Assembly: GCA_043820985.1 (NCBI GenBank)
Contig: JBDRDH010000011.1
Span: 1-64,000, forward strand
Direction: 5' to 3'
DNA length: 64,000 bases
Source: JAAYXS01 sp043820985
GTDB taxonomy: Bacteria > Planctomycetota > Phycisphaerae > UBA1845 > Fen-1342
Part shown: positions 17,401 to 26,558 of the stretch, in pieces
Position numbering within the stretch: position 1 is the first letter of the stretch
How the letters are laid out: every line of letters starts with the position of its first letter
Translations under genes and position numbers: made by a program
The notes under the pieces: model-generated
Database searches by the model: none
What the model was told of the DNA's origin: nothing
What the model saw: the letters and a program-made list of their open reading frames with translations, nothing else

Positions 17401-18687
17401 GTCGACGCGCGTAATCCGGAAGCCGCCATGCGGGCCTGGATTCCAGTGCGCATGCTGGAAGATAACCAGCTTACACTGCACAGTACGGTGCTGGGGCGGG
17501 CCTGGCGGCAGACGGTCGATGCGCTGACACATGGGTTGGGGGGGCAGGTGGCTTTGCGTGAGGCGGCCTCAGAAATCTCGCTGGGTCATGAGTATGGTGA
17601 AGGCGAATATCCACGAGCGACCTGGCCAGCGGCCGTGCATGGGTATCTGGCGGCGGTTCCGGTACGCAATGGGCTGGTGTGCATCGGTCTGGGACCGGAG
17701 CGCGGCGGGGGTCAGCGGCTGTGGGAGGTGGCCATACCGGAGTGGAGCAGTATCCCCACACAGTTGTCGGATGTGACAGCCGCCGGGCCGCTGGGTGTCC
17801 ACATAATCCGTCATGGCGATCGGGTAGCGCTGATTGGCTGGGCGGATGGCCAGGTGTGGTGGCAACGCAGCTTTAATGGTCTGCGTATCCGACAGATCCT
17901 GCTGGCTGATGAGCGCTTGATTGTGGTCGGAGAGGGGGGGCAGATGATATCGCTTGACGCGCTGCTGGGCGATGATGTTCGGACATTGCCGCCCATCCTG
18001 GGGACCGTGCGGGCAGTCGCCTGGTTGGGGGACACGCTGGTCGCTTTGGGTGAACAAGCTGTGCTGGGTCTGGCGGCTGACACGCTGGAACGGCACTGGT
18101 CGCGGCCGTATGCCGGTGTCGCGGATTGGGCCACGGTGACCGGTGCTGATTGGCTGGCTCTCCAGGAAAGTGATTCGGATGAATGGATAGTACTCGATGC
18201 CCGGACCGGCACGCCGGTAGGGCCAGACCGCCTGGGGCATTTTGGTCATGTGACGGCCATGGCGGTTGACCGGGGCGATTTGCTGGTGGCGGGCTTTGAA
18301 CGTGTATCGGATGGAGATGAGGAAAAACCGCTGGCGCGGCTGGCGTCTTTTGACCTGGCTTCGGGGGAGTTGCATTGGGACCGGCGGATAGTGACCCTGG
18401 CCCGCATCAATACCACGCAGTTGTTGGCACACCCCACCAAGATACCCATTCTGATAGCACGTAGCGATTATGAGTACGCGGACGAGGGGGACTACCGGGC
18501 CCTGGATCTATACACGGTGAACAAGCAGAGTGGCGCGCAGTCTGACTCCTTTTCCATCTATCGCGATTTTTGTGACAGCGATGGGGTGTGTCTGGCGTAC
18601 GTGCTGGCCTCGCCGGATGCGTTGATTGTGCAAGCCAATGGTATTTTGGCAGCGTATGGGATGCCCACCGTGAGGTTGGAGCCATGA
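14434..18687 (+). CDS. Giant exported PQQ-propeller/TPR protein
   Basis: This ~1417-aa protein starts at ATG 14434 (MMRRVLIISIALTLLFPVPS, signal peptide ending near Gln25). Residues ~35-300 are helical and TPR-like ('GRTYYPVWWRAGRLVEQLP'). A first PQQ-type beta-propeller follows (~340-680: 'YVPTRKGLVVLDTRTG'), then a second helical region (~690-1030) and a second propeller (~1070-1410). The frame is open further upstream but without signal features. It probably acts as an exported scaffold, as in BamB-like proteins, rather than as a quinoprotein enzyme. Its stop overlaps the next start (ATGA), making it first of the operon to 36345. Confidence 0.82.
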   Translation: MMRRVLIISIALTLLFPVPSVGQEVDDSREVLATATLPVSNEAMLLAGRVQQAVVEGDYRLAVVLLDELFKQADQLVVVPPGRTYYPVWWRAGRLVEQLPEEGLATYRGLHDAEVATLLKEASARGDIPALINLFRIFRGSANWPAIGRALLAHLLDAGRFGEVLEIGRDLEAAGISSDPRRCMQMVVALGQLEHWSAAGRRLDKLVRDPDTVGNPLLESRCAQLRSWLDRRMSTALVNAEYQPAMVARVSWRSTLEPPTPGFHDDDATCAEAIGRLRRLPLHTPLIAGETLIIRLRGTLWAYDTLTLTLRWVVSESEQAGSDELSTWAAAGSEAGVSADSEVLLSHVLRHGVSGGLGMVFTVEGLNAADWENTRSGGRFGEIGLPPAANELVARDLSSGQLVWRRGDDVTDPLYGVAFQDCPVVVGERLCAVVQRGSELHLCVLAAATGRLEREIPIVGPPTYFTPSGGRCTLTADATGVYVCTGNGVVAAFSRGDLSWRWATTYPSTLAERRSTGWWPPREEPREYNFNRPILSEDLCVLAPVDCPYIFALDRHNGRQCWRIPRDAYGYLIGACPVGIIIGGDVITCLDPRDGHTPRWRSVPLEISGRPVLHAERVYVPTRKGLVVLDTRTGKVRQEPPGTNTLMTANLVSTTDTLFAVSPNAVVKYPDLAQTRRRCAALLAAGENDERIQLAQAWVDVLEGAYGAALEGLEALDPADEKLAQGRECLLTDLFVVLSDESPDGVERLEWLRRAARLTVSGETSDRLATLIGQALEDAQEWEAAAQHYAELLADETATRLAEVGDSGRQVAVWLHAVNRLRTIFKHMHPEQVVVLLEDWVAEATPQFLQRMDLAVRMQPQRQLITRTLARAQLPPELLAGYSPVRPAPTEPLDEQWADILARWETHVALGMLAESWADQREWYDQQEADTGRATTQPGPMLSPEMTTRARRIETALSKLADAAGPAVDGSTWKLSERYRWKIWGAELVVDARNPEAAMRAWIPVRMLEDNQLTLHSTVLGRAWRQTVDALTHGLGGQVALREAASEISLGHEYGEGEYPRATWPAAVHGYLAAVPVRNGLVCIGLGPERGGGQRLWEVAIPEWSSIPTQLSDVTAAGPLGVHIIRHGDRVALIGWADGQVWWQRSFNGLRIRQILLADERLIVVGEGGQMISLDALLGDDVRTLPPILGTVRAVAWLGDTLVALGEQAVLGLAADTLERHWSRPYAGVADWATVTGADWLALQESDSDEWIVLDARTGTPVGPDRLGHFGHVTAMAVDRGDLLVAGFERVSDGDEEKPLARLASFDLASGELHWDRRIVTLARINTTQLLAHPTKIPILIARSDYEYADEGDYRALDLYTVNKQSGAQSDSFSIYRDFCDSDGVCLAYVLASPDALIVQANGILAAYGMPTVRLEP

Positions 18688-19772
18688 ACGGTCGGTGCAC
18701 TGTTGCCATGTTATTGCTAAGCGTCATGGTGTGTCCCGCGTGGGCTCAGGAGGAGGCCACGGTTACAGATTCGCCGACTAAGGCCGGAGTGGTTCCCGAA
18801 TCACGGCCGCGTGAGATCACGCCGGCGACGCAGCGAGCTATCAAACTAGGATTAAAATACCTCGTAAACGCACAGAACCGGGATGGTAGTTGGCGCAGCC
18901 AGGGTAGCGCGGGGGGATATCCCACCGCCATGACGGCCCTGGCCGGTCTGGCGCTGTTGGCCGGCGGGCATACTCCGACGCAGGGCGAATATGCCCCGCA
19001 GGTTAGTCGGGCGCTGACTTTTTTGCTCAATAGCGCGCGGCGTGACGGTCTGATCGCACAGTTGGAAGAGGAAAGCCAGTGTATGCATGGCCACGGTTTC
19101 GCGATGCTGTTTCTGGCACAATGTTATGGCATGGAAGAGGATGCACAACGCCGGGCGCAGGTGCGGCTGGTATTGCAACGCGCCGTCCAGCTTACGGCCC
19201 GCAGTCAGAGCGCCGCCGGCGGTTGGCTTTATACGCCTGATTCCGGAGGTGACGAGGGCTCGGTGACCGTGACGCAGGTACAGGCTTTGCGCGCCTGTCG
19301 CAACGCGGGGATCGCCGTTCCCAAACGGGTGATCGACAACGCGATTTTGTACCTGGAGCGTTCGACCAATGAAGATGGTGGTATCCGTTACCAGGTAAAC
19401 GACCGGGGGCCGAGCCGCCCGGCGATTACGGCGGCGGCAGTGGTGTGCTGGTACAACGCGGGGCGCTACGACGATCCGCGGGCGCGGGCGGCGGTGACCT
19501 TTCTTAAGCCCCGGCTGACCCCACGCCGCAGCGAAGCCCTGCAACACTTTGGGCACTACTTCTACGGGCATTTATACATGGCCCAGGTGATGTATCTTAG
19601 TGGCGAAAGTGAATGGCAGAGCTATTTCCCGGAGATGCGCGAGACGCTGATTCACAGTCAGTTGGCTGATGGTTCATGGGAAGGTGACATGGTGGGGCCG
19701 GCCTATGGCACCTCGGTGGCGTTGATTATTCTGCAATTGCCCTATAAGCACCTGCCCATCATGCAGCGGTAG
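18684..19772 (+). CDS. Exported squalene-cyclase-barrel-like protein
   Basis: This 362-aa protein starts at ATG 18684, overlapping the previous stop. A signal peptide (MNGRCTVAMLLLSVMVCPAW) precedes repeats of the prenyltransferase/squalene oxidase type: 'LKYLVNAQNRDGSWRS', 'MHGHGFAMLFLAQCYG', 'GGWLYTPDSGGDEGSVTVTQ' and 'SQLADGSWEGDM'. The alpha-alpha barrel is clear, but the DXDD motif of real squalene-hopene cyclases is not visible and the protein is exported, so a terpene cyclase activity is unlikely. Such proteins are common beside MoxR/DUF58 operons in planctomycetes. Confidence 0.8.
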   Translation: MNGRCTVAMLLLSVMVCPAWAQEEATVTDSPTKAGVVPESRPREITPATQRAIKLGLKYLVNAQNRDGSWRSQGSAGGYPTAMTALAGLALLAGGHTPTQGEYAPQVSRALTFLLNSARRDGLIAQLEEESQCMHGHGFAMLFLAQCYGMEEDAQRRAQVRLVLQRAVQLTARSQSAAGGWLYTPDSGGDEGSVTVTQVQALRACRNAGIAVPKRVIDNAILYLERSTNEDGGIRYQVNDRGPSRPAITAAAVVCWYNAGRYDDPRARAAVTFLKPRLTPRRSEALQHFGHYFYGHLYMAQVMYLSGESEWQSYFPEMRETLIHSQLADGSWEGDMVGPAYGTSVALIILQLPYKHLPIMQR

Positions 19773-19802
19773 CGTGATGGCAGGTTGGAAGGTGAGAATG
19801 GC

Positions 19803-20927
<1,125 letters not shown>

Positions 20928-21827
20928 GGTCATCGCGCGCCTGCGGGGATTGGACTTGCGGGCTCGCCGGGTAGTGGCGGGCGTGCTGTCAGGTCTGCAC
21001 CGCAGTATCTATCGCGGTCAGAGCGTGGAGTTCGCCGAGCACCGCGCGTATGTCGCCGGCGACGACATCCGGCATGTTGACTGGCGCCTGTTTGGGCGCA
21101 AGGACCGTCTGTTCATCAAGCAGTACGAGGAAGAGACCAATCTGCGCTGCAATCTGTTGTTGGATGTCAGTCGATCGATGGCGTATGGCAGCGGAGCGCT
21201 GACCAAGTTTGAGTATGGGGCCTGTCTGGCGGCCAGTTTGGCATACCTGCTGGTTGAGCAGCATGATGCCGTTGGATTAATCACTTTTGATCATGATGTG
21301 CGGCATAAGCTGCCGTCCGCGACCGGGCGCGGGCAGTTGAATGATCTGGTACAGCTACTGGATAATTCCGCGCCAAATGGCAAGACCGATGTGAAGATTT
21401 TATTGCATCGTTTGGCGGAAGAGTTGCGTAAGCGCTCACTCGTGATCCTGATTTCGGATCTGCTGGCGGATCCGGATCAGGTGGTCGCCGGGCTGGAACA
21501 CATCTGCCATAGCGGACACGAACTGGTGGTTTTACACGTGTTGGACGATCACGAGTGGAACTTTCCATTCGTGGAACATGTTATGTTTGAGGGCTTGGAG
21601 GATGAGCATCAGTTGCTGACCGATCCGCAGGCGTTGCGCGCCAGCTACCTGGCGGCGGTGCAACGATTCGTGGCGCGCGTGCGGGGAGTGTGTCTCAAGC
21701 TGCGCGCGGATTATGTGCCGGTCAACACGCGTGATCCGGTGGACGCGGTGCTGTGTGGCTATCTGAGTCGGCGGAGTGGCTCGGCGCCGCGCGGCGCGGC
21801 GAGCCGGCCACGTGGGGCGGGAGGCTG

Positions 21828-24131
21828 ATGATGTTCACGCCGTCCGGGCTGGCCATCGCCTTCATCAATCCCGGTTTGCTCTGGGGGCTGGGGTTGGGGG
21901 CCGTGCCGATCATCATTCACCTGCTGTCGAGACGTTACTTTCGGCGGGTGGCGTGGGGTGCGACGCGGTTTCTGCTGGAAGCCGAGAAAGAGACCCGCCG
22001 GCGGACGAAATTCGAGCAGTGGCTGCTATTGGCCTTGCGCTGCCTGGCGATGTTATTGCTGGCACTGCTGGTGACGCGACCGTATCTGCGGCCGGGATTA
22101 GTGGCGGCGTTGCTGGGAACTCGCGAGCAGGTAGCCAGAGTCGTGGTACTGGATGACTCAGCCAGCCTGGCGTATCGCGCCGGGGCCACGCTGGAATTTG
22201 ACCGTCCGCGGGCGGCCGCGATTCGTTTGCTGTCGTGGATGCGGCAGGAGGCGCCGCGGGACCCGGTGACGGTTTACCTGACCTCGATGCCTACCCAACC
22301 GCTGGTGGATAACCAGATACTCAGTGAGGCCGACCTGGCGGATCTGCGCGAGCGGTTGCAGCGGCACTCGCCGGTCAACATGTCGGCGCGACCACGACGC
22401 GTACTGGCGGAGCTCGTCGCGCGCTTGACGGAAGCCAACGCCGTGGATGTGTATATCCTCAGTGATTTCCAACACAGCGACTGGCTGAAGGCTTCAGCGG
22501 GAGAGTCGGTCTTTACACCCTTGCGACAACTAGTGGAAAGTGGCAAGACGCAACCGCGGGTGATCCTGGTGGCCTCCGGTCTGCATCCACGACACAATGT
22601 GGCACTGTTGGACACCGTTCTGGAGCGGCCCCAGACCGTGGCGGGTTTCCCAGCGGTTGTGCGCGTACGGGCGGCGAACCATGGATCCCGAAGAGTGGCC
22701 GATCTGGTCATGCGCGTGGCCATCGATGGGAATCCATTACCGGCGGTGCCGGTCGGGGTGCTGGAGGCGCGCCAGGAGAAGGAGGTCGCGCTGGAGGTGA
22801 CCTTCCCGGTGGCGGGCTATCATGAGTTGGCGCTGAGTATTGATCCGGTCGATTCTTTTCGGGCCGACGACATTCGGCGGCGCGCGGTGCACGTCAAGGA
22901 CGACCTGGCAGTGTTGATAGTCAACGGCGCCCCGGCGGCTGATCCGTATCGTGACGAGGTATTTCTGTTACGTAACGCACTGAATCCTCCGGGACCACTG
23001 TCTTCCGGCATACGTGTCGATGTTGTTGATCCGGAAGATATCGAGGCTACCGAGTTGGCGACATACGACGTGGTGCTCTTGTGCAACGTGGCTCCGCCGA
23101 ATGCGGGAGCGCGGGCCGTGTTGAAGCAGTACGTGCAACAGGGCGGCGGGTTAGCCTTCTTCCTGGGCGCTGAAGTGGGTACTCCCGCCGATTACAACCA
23201 GGCTTTTTATGCCGACGGGAGTGGTCTGTTACCGGTGGCACTGGTGGAATTGGTGGTGCCGACCGGTGCCACGAATTCAGGTGTGGGGCTGGTGCGGGTT
23301 GGGGCACATGCGGTTACGGCCATGTTCCCGGCGGATGCCGATGTGCTGACCGAGCAGGTACACTTTTGGAAGTATTACCGGTGTGTGGTGCCGGACGCGG
23401 ATTCCGCGGGCCAGGAAGCCACGGCGCCAGTGGTTCTGGCTCATTTCAGCGATTACGCACAGACGCCGGCCCTGGTGGAGCGGGCTTGCGGCCGGGGGCG
23501 CGTGCTGTTGTTCACGTCCAGCGTGGATCTGGACTGGAACGACTGGGCGCGCGCGGTTGATGGCAGCTACGTGGTGACCATGTTGGAGCTGATCCAGTAT
23601 CTGGCGCGGCGTGGTGATCATGCCGGGCAAGTCGTGGCGGGCGAAACGTTGCGCGTGCAAATATCGCCGGAGGAATATGAGCCAGGTGCGCTGGTGAAAT
23701 CGCCGGTGTATCCGGAGGAGCCGGCGGTACCGGCTGTTTCAGAGCGGGCGCCACTGAGCGTCCAGGAAGATCTCACGTTGGAAGGTCCGGTGGCGACCAC
23801 ATTGGGCACTTACGTCATCGATTTAACCACCCGCGCGGGCCAGGTCGAATCCCGGCTGGTGTGTGTGAATCTGGATGCGGAGGAATCCGATCTGAGGGTG
23901 GCGTCGGACACGGAGTTGGCGGGAGCCCTAGTGGGATTGCCGCATGAAATGCTGATCGCGACTGACGATTTTTTGCGTGGCACGGAGCAGACGCGGCGTG
24001 AGTTGTGGCCGGCGATACTGGCTCTGCTGGTGACGGTTTTGATGTTGGAGCAGGGTTTGGCCTGGTGGTTTGGGACGTCACGAGGCCAGGCGGCGCGTGG
24101 CAGCCGGACAGCCACCCAACCGGGAGTCTGA
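21828..24131 (+). CDS. BatA-like membrane protein with VWA/GATase-like core
   Basis: This ~767-aa protein starts at ATG 21828 (MMFTPSGLAIAF). The first ~90 residues match the aerotolerance (Bat) N-terminal domain: 'NPGLLWGLGLGAVPIIIHLL' plus a second membrane helix 'ALRCLAMLLLALLVTRPYL'. A VWA-like region follows ('VVVLDDSASLAYR'), then a Ig-like part, a GATase1-like fold ('GARAVLKQYVQQGGGLAFFL') and a last membrane helix ('LALLVTVLMLEQGLAWW'). Bat proteins form membrane-anchored VWA platforms acted on by MoxR; the biochemical output is not known. Confidence 0.85.
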   Translation: MMFTPSGLAIAFINPGLLWGLGLGAVPIIIHLLSRRYFRRVAWGATRFLLEAEKETRRRTKFEQWLLLALRCLAMLLLALLVTRPYLRPGLVAALLGTREQVARVVVLDDSASLAYRAGATLEFDRPRAAAIRLLSWMRQEAPRDPVTVYLTSMPTQPLVDNQILSEADLADLRERLQRHSPVNMSARPRRVLAELVARLTEANAVDVYILSDFQHSDWLKASAGESVFTPLRQLVESGKTQPRVILVASGLHPRHNVALLDTVLERPQTVAGFPAVVRVRAANHGSRRVADLVMRVAIDGNPLPAVPVGVLEARQEKEVALEVTFPVAGYHELALSIDPVDSFRADDIRRRAVHVKDDLAVLIVNGAPAADPYRDEVFLLRNALNPPGPLSSGIRVDVVDPEDIEATELATYDVVLLCNVAPPNAGARAVLKQYVQQGGGLAFFLGAEVGTPADYNQAFYADGSGLLPVALVELVVPTGATNSGVGLVRVGAHAVTAMFPADADVLTEQVHFWKYYRCVVPDADSAGQEATAPVVLAHFSDYAQTPALVERACGRGRVLLFTSSVDLDWNDWARAVDGSYVVTMLELIQYLARRGDHAGQVVAGETLRVQISPEEYEPGALVKSPVYPEEPAVPAVSERAPLSVQEDLTLEGPVATTLGTYVIDLTTRAGQVESRLVCVNLDAEESDLRVASDTELAGALVGLPHEMLIATDDFLRGTEQTRRELWPAILALLVTVLMLEQGLAWWFGTSRGQAARGSRTATQPGV

Positions 24132-24137
24132 CTAACG

Positions 24138-26558
24138 ATGTTGGCGCAGGCGACTGTAACCGAGACGCAGCAGAGCGTGTATGAATTAGCCGGGCGGCCG
24201 GCCGGCTGGTGGGCGCTGGGTGGATTGCTGTTGATTGTAGCGCTGTGCTATGCGGTGGGTTGGTTATATCGTCGCGAACGCCGGGTGGGAGCCGGGCGGC
24301 GTCTGCGAGCGTTACTGGCTGTTGGTCGTTGCGTGGTTCTGCTGGGATTAGTCGCGATCTGGCTCAATCCAGTAATGGCGACCTATATTATTCGATCGAT
24401 CAGGGGCCAGGTGGCGGTATTGGTCGATGTGTCGGCCAGCATGTCGGTGGTTGACGGTGAGGTGCCGGTTGCTGGTAGTCCGGCCGAACGCCTGACGCAG
24501 GTGCGGCGGCTGTTAACCTCGGAGGACGGACGCTGGTTGCAACGCTTGCATGAGCACAATGACTTGAGTCTGTATGTGTTTGGTAACGAGGTTAACCGTC
24601 TGACATTGCCCTGGGACCGGCCGAACGCGGATGAAGATATTGGGGCCGAAAGTACGAATTGGCGTGATAGTCTGGTGGCAATCGCTGAACTCCGCGCTGT
24701 CGCACCACACACGGATATCGGCCAGGCCCTCGCCACGGTCTGGGATGATTTGGGAGATAGTCCGATTGCGGGTGTGGTGTTGATCTCTGATGGGGGTGTG
24801 AACAAGGGCATGTCGGTTGATGAGTTGGCGACCCAGGCCAGCCGCGGCCGGGCTCCGGTCTATGCGGTGGGAGTTGGTGCTTTACACGAACCACCCAACC
24901 TGCGGATTGCCAGTATCACGGCGCCTGGCACGGTAACGCCGGGAGATCCTTTCTCAGTGTGTGTTGAGCTGGCCAGCGGAGGAGTGGCTGCGGCGGAGTT
25001 GGAAGTTGAGTTGAGTATTGAGGACGACCAGGGTGATGAACGGGTAATAGCGCAACGCCGGACGCGGCTTGATGACGAAGGAGCCACAGCGCCACTGGAT
25101 TTCACGCTCGATCCGCCGGAACCCGGCACGTATACTTACAAGGCACGTGTGAAGCCAGTGGACGGCATGCTGGTTGAGGCGATTGCGGACGACAACGTTC
25201 GCGAGGTCCAGGTCGAGGTGCTGGATCGCCGGTTGCGGGTGCTGCTGGTGTCCGCCGGTCCGTCGTATGAATATCGTTTTGTCAGCCGCCTGCTGGAGCG
25301 CGATCAGAGTATCGATGTCAGTTGTTGGATGCAGTCGGCTGATGTACGTGCGGTCCGCGACGGCAATACTCCCATTAAGGCGCTACCGCGCGAAGCCGAA
25401 GACCTTTTCGCCTACGACGCTGTCTTGCTGCTTGATCCTAATCCGGCGGAGTTCGATTCGCGCTGGGCATTGATGTTGCGGCGACTGGTCGATGAGTTTG
25501 GCGGTGGCTTGCTGGTGCAAGCCGGGCCACATTTCACGGCGCGGATGCTCCGCGATATCCGTCTGCAGGACCTGGTTGGTATCCTGCCGGTCGTGCCTGA
25601 TCCCGAAGCCGAAATGCGGATGCAAGCTCTGGCCACGCGGCATCGGAGACCAACGCCGATGCAATTGCCGCCGGCCACGGAAGGGCATCCACTGGTGACA
25701 TTACACCCCGAGGCAGACGCGAATCGGCAGGTCTGGGAGGCTCTGGGGGGACCCTGGTGGTATCTGCCGGTCAGCCGGGCCAAACCGATTGCCAGCCGGC
25801 TGCTGGAGCACGGCGACATGACGCAGAGCAACCAACACGGCCCGGCCCTGCTGATGGCGGTTCAGCCGGTCGGTTCCGGGCGGACGGCCTTCCTGGGTTT
25901 CGATGCCACCTGGCGCTGGCGGGCCACGGCGGAACAATATTACGAACGGTTCTGGATTAACCTGGTGCGTTACCTGGCATATGCGCGGCGCGAGGGCGCC
26001 AGCCGACGTGGAACTATTGTGCTCGACCGTGAGTCGTTCCACGCGGGTGATTATGTGCGCATCGAAGCGCGCCTGCTTGATCCGACCTATGCGCCATGGG
26101 GTGAGCCGAAGATCAGCGCGGAAATTGAACTGCCCGACGGGACCAGCCACGAGTTGAGTCTGGAGGCAATTCCACAACGCGCGGGCTGGTTCGCCGGGCG
26201 CTTACTCGTGGAGGAACCCGGCACAACCACGTTACGTGTGCCGATTCCTGAAGCTGATACGCGGGATCGTACCGGGCAACTGGTCAAGCGGATATCCGTG
26301 CAACGTGCTGATGATGAGATGCGGACGCTGCGCTTGCGCGCGGATTGGTTGGGGAAGTTGGCACGTGACACGGGTGGAGAATACAGTCGTCTGTCAGAAG
26401 TCGGAGATTTGCCTGACGAGATCAAGCCGGCTGGTCGGCGCAAGCCGCCCCAACAGACCGCCGCCGAGCCCTTGTGGGATCGGGGCTGGGTGTTGATTGT
26501 GCTGGCGCTGCTGTTGAGTGTTGAGTGGACTTTACGCCGGAGGAACCATCTGTTGTGA
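24138..26558 (+). CDS. Membrane VWA-domain protein with GATase1-like domain
   Basis: This 806-aa protein begins 7 bases after the previous stop. Two N-terminal membrane helices (~25-50 and 60-80) are followed by a VWA domain with an intact metal site, 'VDVSASMS' (~98-105), and 'GVVLISDGGVNKG'. After an Ig-like module comes a GATase1-like region ('LLVSAGPSYEYRFVSRLLER', 'LVDEFGGGLLVQAGPHFTAR') and a C-terminal helix (~785-800). With the BatA-like neighbour it forms a pair of similarly built VWA scaffolds. The GATase-like part lacks an evident catalytic Cys. Confidence 0.85.
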   Translation: MLAQATVTETQQSVYELAGRPAGWWALGGLLLIVALCYAVGWLYRRERRVGAGRRLRALLAVGRCVVLLGLVAIWLNPVMATYIIRSIRGQVAVLVDVSASMSVVDGEVPVAGSPAERLTQVRRLLTSEDGRWLQRLHEHNDLSLYVFGNEVNRLTLPWDRPNADEDIGAESTNWRDSLVAIAELRAVAPHTDIGQALATVWDDLGDSPIAGVVLISDGGVNKGMSVDELATQASRGRAPVYAVGVGALHEPPNLRIASITAPGTVTPGDPFSVCVELASGGVAAAELEVELSIEDDQGDERVIAQRRTRLDDEGATAPLDFTLDPPEPGTYTYKARVKPVDGMLVEAIADDNVREVQVEVLDRRLRVLLVSAGPSYEYRFVSRLLERDQSIDVSCWMQSADVRAVRDGNTPIKALPREAEDLFAYDAVLLLDPNPAEFDSRWALMLRRLVDEFGGGLLVQAGPHFTARMLRDIRLQDLVGILPVVPDPEAEMRMQALATRHRRPTPMQLPPATEGHPLVTLHPEADANRQVWEALGGPWWYLPVSRAKPIASRLLEHGDMTQSNQHGPALLMAVQPVGSGRTAFLGFDATWRWRATAEQYYERFWINLVRYLAYARREGASRRGTIVLDRESFHAGDYVRIEARLLDPTYAPWGEPKISAEIELPDGTSHELSLEAIPQRAGWFAGRLLVEEPGTTTLRVPIPEADTRDRTGQLVKRISVQRADDEMRTLRLRADWLGKLARDTGGEYSRLSEVGDLPDEIKPAGRRKPPQQTAAEPLWDRGWVLIVLALLLSVEWTLRRRNHLL

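Noticed and set aside
17569..18432. 287-codon open frame on the minus strand
   Set aside because: Antisense to the second propeller of the PQQ protein; no start signal or domain.
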